A DNA stretch of 37,464 nt from Pseudomonas sp. KBW05. GTDB taxonomy: Bacteria > Pseudomonadota > Gammaproteobacteria > Pseudomonadales > Pseudomonadaceae. The stretch lies in contig NZ_QAJM01000005.1 in the NCBI RefSeq assembly GCF_003852405.1, forward strand, positions 1 to 37,464, given 5' to 3'. The notes beneath the pieces are model-generated. The model was not told the origin of the DNA, did no database searches, and saw only the letters and a program-made list of their open reading frames with translations. A program made the translations under genes and the position numbers. Shown here piece after piece: positions 8,452-16,548 of the stretch (positions are counted from its first letter, which is position 1; each line of letters begins with the position of its first letter).

Positions 8452-10061
8452 GCGCTTTAGTGGATGTGCGCCAACTCAGTGTCAGCTACCGCTCCGGCGG
8501 GCAAGTCACCGCCGCCGTCAAACAGCTGTCGCTGGCGATTGCCGAGGGTGAAACCGTGGCGATTGTCGGTGAGTCCGGCTCGGGCAAATCGACCCTGGCC
8601 AACGCGATCCTCGGCTTGCTGCCGGACAACGCGCAGATCAGCGGCGGCGAACTGTGGATCGCGGGCAACGACCTGACCCACGCCAGCGAACGCCAGAAGC
8701 GCGGCGTGCGCGGCCGCACCGTCGGGCTGGTACCGCAGGACCCAATGGTCAGCCTCAACCCGACCTTGCGCGTGGGCCAGCAGATCGCTGAAGCGTTGAT
8801 CCTGGCGCACGGCAAACGCTATCCCGGCGTGGATGCCGACATTGTCGAGCTGCTGCAACAGGTGGGCATCGACAAGCCCGTACTGCGCGCCCGCCAGTAC
8901 CCCCATGAACTCTCCGGTGGTATGCGCCAGCGGGTGCTGATCGCCATTGCCCTGGCCGGCAACCCGCGCCTGATCATCGCCGACGAGCCAACCAGCGCCC
9001 TCGACGTGACCGTGCAGCGCAAGATCCTCGACCACCTGCAACGCCTGGTCAGTGAGCGCGGGATTTCGCTGCTGATCATCACCCACGACCTCGGCGTGGC
9101 CACCGACCGCGCCGACCGCATCCTGGTGATGCAGCAAGGTGAGCTGGTGGAACAGGGCCCGCCGCGGCAGATCCTCGACGCGCCGCAACACGACTACACC
9201 CGCGCCCTGATCGCCGCCGCGCCGGCGTTCGCCAGGCGCCGCGAACCGTTGCTGAATCTGGACCCGACGCAGGCGCCGATCCTCAGCCTGCACCACGTCG
9301 GCAAGACCTTCGCGCTGCCCAAGGTCAAGGGCGAAGCCAGCACCTTCCTGGCCCTGGAGGACCTGAGCCTGGAGGTGTACCCCGGGCAGACCCTGGCGAT
9401 TGTCGGCGAGTCCGGCTCGGGCAAGAGCACCGCACTGCGCATCGCCCTTGGCCTGGAGAAACCCAGCCACGGCCGCGTGCACTTCGAACAGCAGGACATC
9501 ACTGACCTCAGTTGGCGCGAATTCCGCCCGCTGCGCCAACGGATCCAACTGGTGCAGCAGAATCCGTTCGCCGCCCTGGATCCGCGCCTGACGATTTTCG
9601 AGAGCATCGTCGAACCGTTGGAATCCTTCGGGTTGCTCAAGGGTGCCGCCCTGGAACAGGCCGCGCGCGAACTGATCAGCCGCGTGCACCTGCCCGTCAG
9701 CTACTTGGACCGCCTGCCCCGCGAACTCTCTGGCGGGCAATGCCAACGGGTGGCCATCGCCCGCGCACTGGCCCTGAAACCGGACCTGTTGCTGCTGGAT
9801 GAACCGGTCAGCGCCCTGGATGTGTCGGTGCAGGCGCACATTCTTGAGCTGCTGGAAGAGCTGCAACGGGAGATGGGGATTGCCTATGTGCTGGTGTCAC
9901 ACGACCTGTCGGTGGTGGCCAACTTTGCGCACCAGGTGTTGGTGTTGCGTCATGGCCGGGTGATCGAGCATGGATCGGTGGAGCACATCTTCAACCGGCC
10001 GGCGACGGAGTACACCCGCGAGCTGATTGCGGCGATTCCGGGGCGCCAAGCGGCGGCGTGA
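8448..10061 (+). CDS. Fused double ATPase of a peptide-type ABC importer (DppDF/YejF-like)
   Basis: A single 537-residue chain carrying both nucleotide-binding domains (DppD-like and DppF-like). Domain 1 has Walker A GESGSGKST at residues 41-49, signature LSGGMRQR and Walker B LIIADEPTSALD. Domain 2 has an identical Walker A at about 320-328, signature LSGGQCQR and Walker B LLLLDEPVSALD. Both H-loops (ITHDL, VSHDL) are present, so both sites look competent. The frame stays open upstream to 8169, but the ATG at 8448 overlapping the permease stop is the sensible start. The link near residues 255-280 carries the 'HDYTRALIAAAP' element typical of this subfamily. It powers import by the two preceding permeases. 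Confidence 0.94.
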   Translation: MSALVDVRQLSVSYRSGGQVTAAVKQLSLAIAEGETVAIVGESGSGKSTLANAILGLLPDNAQISGGELWIAGNDLTHASERQKRGVRGRTVGLVPQDPMVSLNPTLRVGQQIAEALILAHGKRYPGVDADIVELLQQVGIDKPVLRARQYPHELSGGMRQRVLIAIALAGNPRLIIADEPTSALDVTVQRKILDHLQRLVSERGISLLIITHDLGVATDRADRILVMQQGELVEQGPPRQILDAPQHDYTRALIAAAPAFARRREPLLNLDPTQAPILSLHHVGKTFALPKVKGEASTFLALEDLSLEVYPGQTLAIVGESGSGKSTALRIALGLEKPSHGRVHFEQQDITDLSWREFRPLRQRIQLVQQNPFAALDPRLTIFESIVEPLESFGLLKGAALEQAARELISRVHLPVSYLDRLPRELSGGQCQRVAIARALALKPDLLLLDEPVSALDVSVQAHILELLEELQREMGIAYVLVSHDLSVVANFAHQVLVLRHGRVIEHGSVEHIFNRPATEYTRELIAAIPGRQAAA

Positions 10062-10087
10062 CTCCGGCCTGACTCGGTCAAAAGAAT

Positions 10088-10192
10088 GTGGGAGTGGGCT
10101 TGTGTGGGAGCGGGCTTGCTCGCGAAAGCGGTGGATCAGTCAGCCTATTTGTGACTGACAGACCGCATTCGCGAGCAAGCCCGCTCCCACAT
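10088..10192. repeat. REPIN: two inverted REP sequences plus an extra partial copy
   Basis: A 24-base arm at 10104-10127 (beginning TGTGGGAGCGGGC, ending CTCGCGAA) is repeated exactly in inverted orientation at 10169-10192, separated by 41 bases. A partial, one-mismatch copy (TGTGGGAGTGGGCTTG, 10088-10103) abuts the left arm. This is the classic Pseudomonas REP doublet, mobilised in trans by RAYT transposases; no RAYT gene is present here. It lies between converging genes and could fold into a long hairpin. Confidence 0.9.
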
Positions 10193-10223
10193 TTTGATCA
10201 CCTATTCACCTACCACCGGCGCA

Positions 10224-11099
10224 TCAGTCGGTCACCGCAACGCGTTTGCCCTCCCCCTGCGCCGACATCAAAATCGCCAACACAATCAGCGCCGCACCGG
10301 CGAGCATCCGCCACGAAGGCGCTTCGTGAAACAACCACCAGGCGCAGGCGATGGCGTACACCGGTTCCAGCGAGATGATCATGCCGGCGCTGCGGGCGTT
10401 GAGGCCCTTGAGGCTTTTGACGAACAGGGCCTGGGACACGGCGGTGCACAGCACGCCGAGGATGGCCAGGTTGCTCCAGTCAACGGCACCGAGATCCACC
10501 AGGTCAAACACCGCAAACGGCGCCATGATCACGGCCACCGTGGCGTTCTGCCAGAACACCACTTGCACGCCATTGCGCCCGTCGGTAGCGCGGCGGTTGG
10601 TCATGGCCAACAGGGCAAACGACAGCCCCGAGGCCAGGCCCCACAACAAGCCGACGGTGCCCTGGTTGGCGAGTTCGAACGACGGCGTGACCAACACCAG
10701 GCCAAGGCTCACCAGCAGCAGCAACAGCGCTTCGGCCAGGTGCGGCCGGTCGCGGAAGACCGCCATGTCGAGCAAGGTGATAAAGGCCGGGAAACTGGCA
10801 AAGCCCAAGGTGGCGACGGCGACACCGCCCACCTTGATGGCGATGAAGAACGTGACCCAGTGCGCGGCGAGCATCAGCCCCGAGAGGGCATAAATCGAGA
10901 GTTTCCTGAGGTTCAGACCGCGCAGCAACGCACGGTCTTGCAGCTGTGCGAACACCGCCAGGGCCAGCAGCGCAAACGCTGCGCGGCCAAAGGTGATCAC
11001 ACTGGCGCTGGCATGGATCAGTGCGCCAAAAATACCGGTCAAGCCAAACAGCAGTGCAGTGATATGGGCAGAAGTAAGGGCAGTACGATAGGCAGTCAT
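10224..11099 (-). CDS. EamA/DMT-family inner-membrane transporter
   Basis: A 291-residue hydrophobic protein with about ten predicted helices in two homologous halves, the layout of the drug/metabolite transporter EamA family. The second half carries the conserved 'SLEPVYAIACAWWLFHEAPS' segment and a following glycine-rich helix. Family members generally export amino acids or related metabolites, or act as permeases of unknown substrate. It lies 116 bases downstream of the aldehyde dehydrogenase on the same strand. It could be the last gene of that catabolic run or have its own weak promoter. No good Shine-Dalgarno is visible. Function beyond the family is not assignable. Confidence 0.88.
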   Translation of the reverse strand: MTAYRTALTSAHITALLFGLTGIFGALIHASASVITFGRAAFALLALAVFAQLQDRALLRGLNLRKLSIYALSGLMLAAHWVTFFIAIKVGGVAVATLGFASFPAFITLLDMAVFRDRPHLAEALLLLLVSLGLVLVTPSFELANQGTVGLLWGLASGLSFALLAMTNRRATDGRNGVQVVFWQNATVAVIMAPFAVFDLVDLGAVDWSNLAILGVLCTAVSQALFVKSLKGLNARSAGMIISLEPVYAIACAWWLFHEAPSWRMLAGAALIVLAILMSAQGEGKRVAVTD

Positions 11100-11159
11100 G
11101 AAAAGAGCTTCGCGAAAACGAGCTGGGCCGTGGACTTCTTATTGTTGACCCGGTGGAAA

Positions 11160-11208
11160 GGGAGGCGCCTCAATCGCCGCTTGCGTGGAGCTTTGTAGGG
11201 AGGCGCCT
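11160..11208. repeat. Short direct repeat GGGAGGCGCCT between transporter and dehydrogenase genes
   Basis: The 11-mer GGGAGGCGCCT occurs at 11160-11170 and again at 11198-11208, each with a GGCGCC palindrome. It occupies the gap downstream of the aldehyde dehydrogenase. The two copies could pair through GGCGCC in RNA, but no T-tract follows on the minus strand, so I do not call a terminator. Confidence 0.35.
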
Positions 11209-11215
11209 GGTTTTT

Positions 11216-12712
11216 TTAGCCTTCGGACGTGTCGATCCAAATGGTCTTGATTTCGGTGTACTGGTCGTGGGCCCAGATCGACTTGTCACGCCCGCCGAAG
11301 CCGGACTGCTTGTAGCCGCCGAACGGGGTCGAAGCATCGCCCTCGCCGAAGCAGTTGACGGTGACGATACCGGCGCGGATCTCGCGGGACAGCTTGATCG
11401 CATGGCGCAGGTTGTCGGTGTACACCGACGCGGCCAGGCCGTAGATGGTGTCGTTGGCCAGGGCGATGGCTTCGTCCAGGGTGGTGAACGTGGTCACGGT
11501 CAGTACCGGGCCGAAGATCTCCTCCTTGAACAGCAGGCTATCGGCGCCTACGCCATCGACCACGGTGGGCTGCACGTAGATACCGTCTTCGGTCTTGCCA
11601 CCGAAGACCACGCGCAGGTTTTCGTGGCCGGCCTGTACCAGGTACGAGCTGACTTTGTCGAAGTGCGCCTGGCTGACCATCGAGCCCAGGCGGTTGTCCG
11701 GGTCCAGCGGGCTGCCCATCTTCCAGGCCTGCAACTGCACGCCGATGCGCTTGAGCAGCTCATCCTTGACGTCGGCGTGGACGATCAGCCGCGACGAGGC
11801 CGAGCAGTTCTCGCCCATGTTCCAGAACGAGCCGTTGACGATATGCCCCGCCACCAGGTCCAGGTCGGCGACATCGTTCATCACCACAGCCGGGTTCTTG
11901 CCGCCCAGTTCCAGCACGATGCGCTTGAGGTTGGACTCGGCCGCGTAGTGCAGGAACAGGCGGCCGGTGTCGGTGGAGCCGGTGAAGCTGACCATGGTCA
12001 CGTCCATGTGCCGGCCCAACGGCTCGCCGACTTCGCGACCGCCACCGGAGACCACGTTGAACACGCCGTCCGGCACGCCCGCCTGGGACGCCAGCTCGGC
12101 CACGCGCAAGGCGGTCAAGGTAGTTTCCTTGGCTGGCTTGACGATGATCGAGCAACCGGCAGCCAGGGACGGCGCGATTTTCCAGGCCAGCATCAGCAGC
12201 GGGAAGTTCCACGGCAGCACCAGGCCGACCACGCCGATGGCTTCGCGCACCACCAGGGTCAGGGCGTCGTGGCCCACCGGCGCGGTGTTGTCGTAGATCT
12301 TGTCGATCAGCTCGGCGTGCCAGCGGATCATGTGGATGGTTTCCGGCACGTCGGTCAGTTGGCACTCGCGCACCGGCTTGCCGCTGTCCAGGCTTTCGAG
12401 CACGGACAGTTCGTGGGAGTGCTGCTCCAGCAGGTCGGCAAAACGCAGCAGGACTTTCTTGCGGGTGCCGGGGCTGAGCTTGTGCCAGCGGCCGTCGTCG
12501 AAGGCCCGCTTGGCCGAGGCCACGGCGACGTCCACGTCGGTGCTGTTGCACGCGGTGATTTCAGCCAGCACGTCACCGGTGGCTGGGTTGGTGGTGGTGA
12601 AGGTGTTGCCCGACACCGAGGTGTAGGGCGCACCGTTGATAAAGGACGTGGTGGGGAACTGGATGTCCTGGGCGATGGCCGCGTATTCCGCGGCGCTGAG
12701 CAGGTGGGTCAT
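11216..12712 (-). CDS. NAD(P)-dependent aldehyde dehydrogenase (PuuC/betaine-aldehyde type)
   Basis: Oxidises an aldehyde to a carboxylate with NAD(P)+; 498 residues from the ATG at 12712. GGAGG in the end of the preceding gene lies 6 bases before this ATG; an adjacent ATG at 12715 would be too close. The frame stays open further upstream, but that part only overlaps the lyase gene. Catalytic features are all present: PWNFPLLM with the oxyanion Asn, the FTGSTDTGR cofactor loop, general-base Glu in LELGGKNP (about 268) and nucleophile Cys in NMGENCSASSR (about 303). The C-terminus (QYTEIKTIWI) resembles gamma-glutamyl-aminobutyraldehyde dehydrogenase PuuC/KauB. It is coupled to the DapA-like gene by ATGA overlap. 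With the PuuB-like oxidase at 15146 it probably oxidises the semialdehyde produced by the pathway. Confidence 0.93.
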   Translation of the reverse strand: MTHLLSAAEYAAIAQDIQFPTTSFINGAPYTSVSGNTFTTTNPATGDVLAEITACNSTDVDVAVASAKRAFDDGRWHKLSPGTRKKVLLRFADLLEQHSHELSVLESLDSGKPVRECQLTDVPETIHMIRWHAELIDKIYDNTAPVGHDALTLVVREAIGVVGLVLPWNFPLLMLAWKIAPSLAAGCSIIVKPAKETTLTALRVAELASQAGVPDGVFNVVSGGGREVGEPLGRHMDVTMVSFTGSTDTGRLFLHYAAESNLKRIVLELGGKNPAVVMNDVADLDLVAGHIVNGSFWNMGENCSASSRLIVHADVKDELLKRIGVQLQAWKMGSPLDPDNRLGSMVSQAHFDKVSSYLVQAGHENLRVVFGGKTEDGIYVQPTVVDGVGADSLLFKEEIFGPVLTVTTFTTLDEAIALANDTIYGLAASVYTDNLRHAIKLSREIRAGIVTVNCFGEGDASTPFGGYKQSGFGGRDKSIWAHDQYTEIKTIWIDTSEG

Positions 12713-13614
12713 CATGCACCTCCATTGATGCGCGCGACGTCGCGCTTGAGGTTGGTGATGACGGTTTCCAGTGCCTGCTTTTCGTCTTCGAACAGCGGTT
12801 GCAGCGGCGCACGCACGCTGCCGGTGCGCAGGCCGTTGAAGGCGCAACCGGCCTTGATCGCCTGGACGAATTTACCGCCTTCGAGGAAGTCCATCAGCGG
12901 CATGAAGGCGCTCATGATCTTGCGGCCTTTGTCGAAGTCTTTTTCGACCACGCAGGCTTCGTACAGGGCGATGTGCTCGCGCGGCACGAAGTTGGAACCG
13001 GCACACACCCAGCTGCGTGCACCCCAGGCGAAGAATTCCAGGGCCTGGTCATCCCAGCCGCAGGACAGCGCGATGTGCGGGTATTGGGTGGCCAGGCGGT
13101 GGACTTGAGCCATGTCGCCCGAGCTTTCCTTGATCGCCACGACGTTTTTCGAGGCGCTGACGGCCTTGAAGTACTCGTCGCCCATGCTCACGCTCATGCG
13201 GCCCGGGTAGTTGTAGAGCATGATCGGCAGGCCGGCGGCCTGGTCCACGGCCAGGGCGTGGATGGCGTTTTCCTGTTCGGTGGGCAGCGCGTACGGCGGC
13301 GAACCGACGAGGATCGCGTCGGCCTTGATGGCGCGGGCAGCCTTGGCGTATTCCACCGAATCTTCGGTGCGGATGGCGCCGGTGCCGACGATCAGCGCGA
13401 CACGGTTGCCGATGACTTCCTTGGCGTGGGCCGCCAGGTCAATGCGTTCCTGGGCGGTGTGGGCGTAGTACTCGCCGGTGGAGCCGCCGATGATGATGCC
13501 GTGCACTTTGGACTCGATCAGGTATTCGAGCACGTCAGCGAAGGCTGCGTTGTCGATCTGGCCGGTGGCGGTCAATGGGGTGATTGCCGGGGTGTAGATG
13601 CCTTCAAATTTCAT
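12712..13614 (-). CDS. DapA/N-acetylneuraminate lyase family aldolase or deaminase
   Basis: Class I Schiff-base lyase of the dihydrodipicolinate synthase superfamily, 300 residues, a (beta/alpha)8 barrel. Visible active-site parts: GGSTGEYY (family GTTGE loop), Tyr107-type Tyr in SPPYALP, catalytic Tyr134 in LYNYPGRM, Arg139 that in DHDPS holds the 2-keto-acid carboxylate, and Schiff-base Lys162 in AIKESSGD. The numbering is almost the same as in E. coli DapA, but the setting is catabolic. Known members in such clusters include the deaminase of hydroxyproline breakdown, which makes 2-oxoglutarate semialdehyde, a substrate for an aldehyde dehydrogenase. That role fits the neighbours but is inference; a genuine lysine-biosynthetic DapA is unlikely here. 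GGAG lies about 9 bases before the ATG. Confidence 0.9.
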   Translation of the reverse strand: MKFEGIYTPAITPLTATGQIDNAAFADVLEYLIESKVHGIIIGGSTGEYYAHTAQERIDLAAHAKEVIGNRVALIVGTGAIRTEDSVEYAKAARAIKADAILVGSPPYALPTEQENAIHALAVDQAAGLPIMLYNYPGRMSVSMGDEYFKAVSASKNVVAIKESSGDMAQVHRLATQYPHIALSCGWDDQALEFFAWGARSWVCAGSNFVPREHIALYEACVVEKDFDKGRKIMSAFMPLMDFLEGGKFVQAIKAGCAFNGLRTGSVRAPLQPLFEDEKQALETVITNLKRDVARINGGA

Positions 13615-13652
13615 GGGTGTTTCTCCAACAGTGAAAGGGCTGTGTGTTGCGC

Positions 13653-14984
13653 TCAGCTGCTCAAGGCCGCTGCGTCCCGCAAGTTCAACGAGCGTGTTTC
13701 CGGGGCCATGGCCCAGGCGGCGGCCAGGCCGATAAAGGTCACGCCGGCGGCGACGTACATGGTGTTGCCGATGCCGATGGAGGTCAGCGACAGCGGCACC
13801 AGGTACGTGCCCACGGCGGCGCCGATCCGCGACAACGAGGTGCCGATGCCGACGGCGAAGGCGCGGATTTCGGTGGGGAATAGTTCATTCGGGTACACCA
13901 GTTGCAGCACCTGGGCGCCGCCGATGAACACGGCGTAGGCACCGAACAGGCACAACACCAGCAGTTCATGGCTATTGGAGAACGCCGCCAGCAGCAACAG
14001 CGCCAGGCCCGACCAGAGGAAGCTGTGGATCAGCATGCTGCGCCGGCCGATGGTGTTGATCAGTCGGGTGGCGAGGACGCAGCCGACCACAAACAACAAG
14101 GTGATGAACATCGAGCCGTAGGAGGCCCACTCGCCTTTGAGGTTGAGGGCTTGCAAGACTTTGGGCGCGAAGGCGTAGACGGCGAACACCGGGATGATCG
14201 AGCACGACCAGAACACCGAGACAAAGAACAGGCGCTGGCCGTAGCCCGAGCGCAGCAGGTCGCGGAAGGTCATCTTGCGTTCGTCCGGCTGCTCCGGCAG
14301 GTCGCGCAGCGAATAGTGCGCGCCGTAGACACGCTTGATCACCTGCTCGGCCTCGGCGTTGCGGCCTTTGCTGAGCAGCCAGCGCGCCGATTCCGGGGTG
14401 CCCAGGCGCAGCCCAAACAGCACCAGGCCGATCACCGCCGCACTGGCCAGCGCGTAGCGCCAGGCGTCGTCGGCGCCGCTGTTGATGATGGCGTTGCCGA
14501 CCACATAGGCAAACGCCGCACCGGCGAACCACAGGATGGTCAGCGCGGCGAGCCGTGGCCCGCGTTGTTTCTTCGGCAGGAACTCCACCAACAGGGAAGT
14601 GGCCACCGGGTATTCGATACCTACGGCCAGGCCAATAATGAAACGGAACAGGAACAGTGCCCAGGCGGACTCAACCCAGAACTGCGCCAGGGAACACACA
14701 ATAAATAACGACGGGCCAATGAAATAAACTTTCTTGCGCCCCAACTTATCGGTCAACCAACCGCCGATAAAACCGCCAAAGAACACGCCAATCAAGGCCG
14801 ATGCGGCAATCAAACCCTGCCAGAACTCGGTGAGTTGCAAGGCATCGGTGATCTGCAACATGGCGATCCCGATAATGCTTAAAACATAACCATCGACAAA
14901 TGAACCCCCGCCCGAACGGGCCGTGAGTACACGGTGAAAGTTATTAAGAGGTACATCCTCAACTGAGGCATTCGGACTTGTCAT
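13653..14984 (-). CDS. Major facilitator superfamily permease (metabolite:H+ symporter type)
   Basis: A 443-residue twelve-helix MFS transporter. The loop 2-3 motif A is present (GGWLTDKLGRKKVY), as is the sugar-porter-like segment 'RFIIGLAVGIEYPVATSLLVEFLPKKQRG' after helix 4; a large cytoplasmic loop follows helix 6. AGGAG sits 7 bases before the ATG. It lies 38 bases upstream of the DapA-like gene and 161 bases downstream of the FAD oxidase. It is likely to bring in the substrate, or an intermediate, of the pathway encoded around it. This would be a second import route besides the ABC system at 18426-22163. The actual substrate is not readable. Confidence 0.9.
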   Translation of the reverse strand: MTSPNASVEDVPLNNFHRVLTARSGGGSFVDGYVLSIIGIAMLQITDALQLTEFWQGLIAASALIGVFFGGFIGGWLTDKLGRKKVYFIGPSLFIVCSLAQFWVESAWALFLFRFIIGLAVGIEYPVATSLLVEFLPKKQRGPRLAALTILWFAGAAFAYVVGNAIINSGADDAWRYALASAAVIGLVLFGLRLGTPESARWLLSKGRNAEAEQVIKRVYGAHYSLRDLPEQPDERKMTFRDLLRSGYGQRLFFVSVFWSCSIIPVFAVYAFAPKVLQALNLKGEWASYGSMFITLLFVVGCVLATRLINTIGRRSMLIHSFLWSGLALLLLAAFSNSHELLVLCLFGAYAVFIGGAQVLQLVYPNELFPTEIRAFAVGIGTSLSRIGAAVGTYLVPLSLTSIGIGNTMYVAAGVTFIGLAAAWAMAPETRSLNLRDAAALSS

Positions 14985-15145
14985 TATTATCTCCTACTTC
15001 GCTTCGTTCATTCGCCGGGGTACAACGCACACTTGAAATCCAGGCGAATGAGAGCCGTCTCAATCAGAAACCGCAGTCGTTGAAACGCCTGCTGTTGTCC
15101 AATCAATAGATTAAGTTCGGTGTTACTGCGCTTACGTAGTGCGGA

Positions 15146-16465
15146 TCAGCTTTCCTGGCCGGCGCGGCTTTGTCCCCATAACAAGTTCATGTTTACACCC
15201 GCTGATAACAGCGGCTCCGGTGGGTTTCTGCTGGGGCCCGGGGACGTCAACAGGAAGTCCACCAGGTGATTGCTTTTGCCCGCCAGCCACTCGGCCAGCA
15301 AGGTGCCGGTGACGGTGCCGCGGGTTACGCCCAGGCCGTTGCAGCACAGGGCGCCGTAGACGTTTTTGGCCAGCTCGCCGAAGTGCGCCATGTGGTTGCG
15401 CGACAGGCTGAGGGAGCCGCCCCAGGTGTAGTCGAAGGTGACGTCGCGGTGCAGCGGGAAGCGCCGGTCGAAGGATTCTTTGTGGCGCTTCACAAAGCGT
15501 TGCAGGTATTTGGGGTTGCTGCGCCCGTCGGCGTTGTAGCTGAAGCTGTTGCGCACCAGCAGCCGGTTGTCGACGGTGCGGCGCAGGGTGGTGCCGAACG
15601 GGTCGGCGGGGATCACGCCCCAGAACGGATCGCCGCCCAGGCGCGCCTGCTCGTCTTCGCTCAGTGGCCGCGTCAGGCTGGCGTAGGTGAAGATCGGCAG
15701 CATGCGGCTTTTGAGGAAGCCGAAGCTCATGGCGAAGGCGTTGTTGGTGAGCACCAGTTTGTCGGCGATGATGCGGCCGTTCTTGTGGATCAACACGGTT
15801 TTGTCGCCGTACTCGACGGCGGTGATCGGGGTGTTTTCGTAGAGGGTGACGTTGGCCGGCAGCGTGTCCGCCAGGCCTTTGACCAGCGCCGCCGGTTGCA
15901 CCAGTGCGGTGCCCGGGGTGAACAGCGCCTTGCGATAGAAATCGGTGCCGATGCGGCTGGGCAAGTCAGCGGCGTCAATCACCTGGTAGGCCTGGCCGAG
16001 CTTGTCGAGGCCACGGCGGTAGGCGTCCAGCACGGCAATGCCACGGTCTTCGATGGCGGCCTGGTACTTGCCGCAATCGCGCCACTGGCAGTTGATACCG
16101 TGCTGCTCCACCAGTGCGCGCAGCATGGATTGCCCGGCGAGGTTGAGTTCCATGCTGATCTTGGCGGTGGCGATGTCGCCGATATAGTCTTCGGCGCCGA
16201 TGTCGTGGGGCAAGTCGATGGCAAAGCCCGCGTTGCGCCCGGAAGCGCCGTAGCCAACTTCCTGGGCTTCGATCAATACGATCTCGTCATCCGGGAAGTT
16301 CAGCGCCAGTTGGCGCGCCGCCGCAAGGCCGGTGAACCCCGCGCCGACCACGGCCCAGCGCGTGGCGCTGATACCGCTATGACGCGGGCGTGCCACGCGC
16401 GGCGGGCTCAGGTGGAACCAGCCACAGGTTGAATCGTCTGCCGGGGTGTTTCTGATGAGTGCCAT
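15146..16465 (-). CDS. FAD-dependent amine/amino-acid oxidoreductase (DAO family, PuuB-like)
   Basis: A 439-residue DAO-fold flavoprotein. As in gamma-glutamylputrescine oxidase PuuB, an N-terminal extension of about 36 residues precedes the dinucleotide motif VVGAGFTG (about residues 39-46). LIEAQEVGYGASGRNAGF follows, the family's ASGRNGG-type FAD segment. The C-terminal FAD region 'NVYGALCCNGLGVTRGTVTGTLLAEWL' is also intact. It is expected to oxidise a C-N bond of a secondary amine, N-methyl amine or imino acid to an imine or aldehyde. A 22-bp dyad lies 23 bases upstream of the start, next to the GntR gene, suggesting local control. It heads the run oxidase, MFS permease, lyase, dehydrogenase. 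Confidence 0.9.
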   Translation of the reverse strand: MALIRNTPADDSTCGWFHLSPPRVARPRHSGISATRWAVVGAGFTGLAAARQLALNFPDDEIVLIEAQEVGYGASGRNAGFAIDLPHDIGAEDYIGDIATAKISMELNLAGQSMLRALVEQHGINCQWRDCGKYQAAIEDRGIAVLDAYRRGLDKLGQAYQVIDAADLPSRIGTDFYRKALFTPGTALVQPAALVKGLADTLPANVTLYENTPITAVEYGDKTVLIHKNGRIIADKLVLTNNAFAMSFGFLKSRMLPIFTYASLTRPLSEDEQARLGGDPFWGVIPADPFGTTLRRTVDNRLLVRNSFSYNADGRSNPKYLQRFVKRHKESFDRRFPLHRDVTFDYTWGGSLSLSRNHMAHFGELAKNVYGALCCNGLGVTRGTVTGTLLAEWLAGKSNHLVDFLLTSPGPSRNPPEPLLSAGVNMNLLWGQSRAGQES

Positions 16466-16488
16466 TATTCGCGACCTGGGTTCTTTTA

Positions 16489-16510
16489 TAGTTGTTAGAG
16501 CTAACAGCTA
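16489..16510. promoter_or_regulatory. 22-bp dyad, candidate GntR-type operator
   Basis: Inverted repeat TAGTTGTTAG / CTAACAGCTA around a central AG, with 9 of 10 positions paired (TGTTAG/CTAACA perfectly). It lies between the GntR gene and the FAD oxidase, just upstream of the oxidase start at 16465. Size and symmetry fit a winged-helix dimer such as the adjacent FCD-type GntR protein. No experiment supports the pairing. Confidence 0.5.
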
Positions 16511-16548
16511 CCCGTCTGCATCGCGTCACTTCGGCCTGCATCAAAAGG

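Noticed and set aside
10224-11099. EamA gene as a metallophore exporter partner of the peptide-type ABC operon
   Set aside because: Opine metallophore clusters do include an EamA exporter, but no biosynthetic genes are present, the strand is opposite and a REPIN separates the two.
11160-11208. Terminator downstream of the aldehyde dehydrogenase
   Set aside because: GGCGCC repeats could pair, but no U-tract follows on the minus strand, and the only T-run is on the wrong side.
12712-13614. Lysine-biosynthetic dihydrodipicolinate synthase (dapA)
   Set aside because: Active-site residues are compatible, but the gene is translationally coupled to a catabolic dehydrogenase within an oxidase/permease cluster, and housekeeping dapA has a different neighbourhood.
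16478-16510. GGGTAG on the minus strand near the FAD oxidase, resembling the end of the 33-bp box
   Set aside because: Only the last six bases fit. GAC at 18-20, GAA at 12-14 and CGG at 6-8 are all missing at the required spacing, so it is a chance hexamer.
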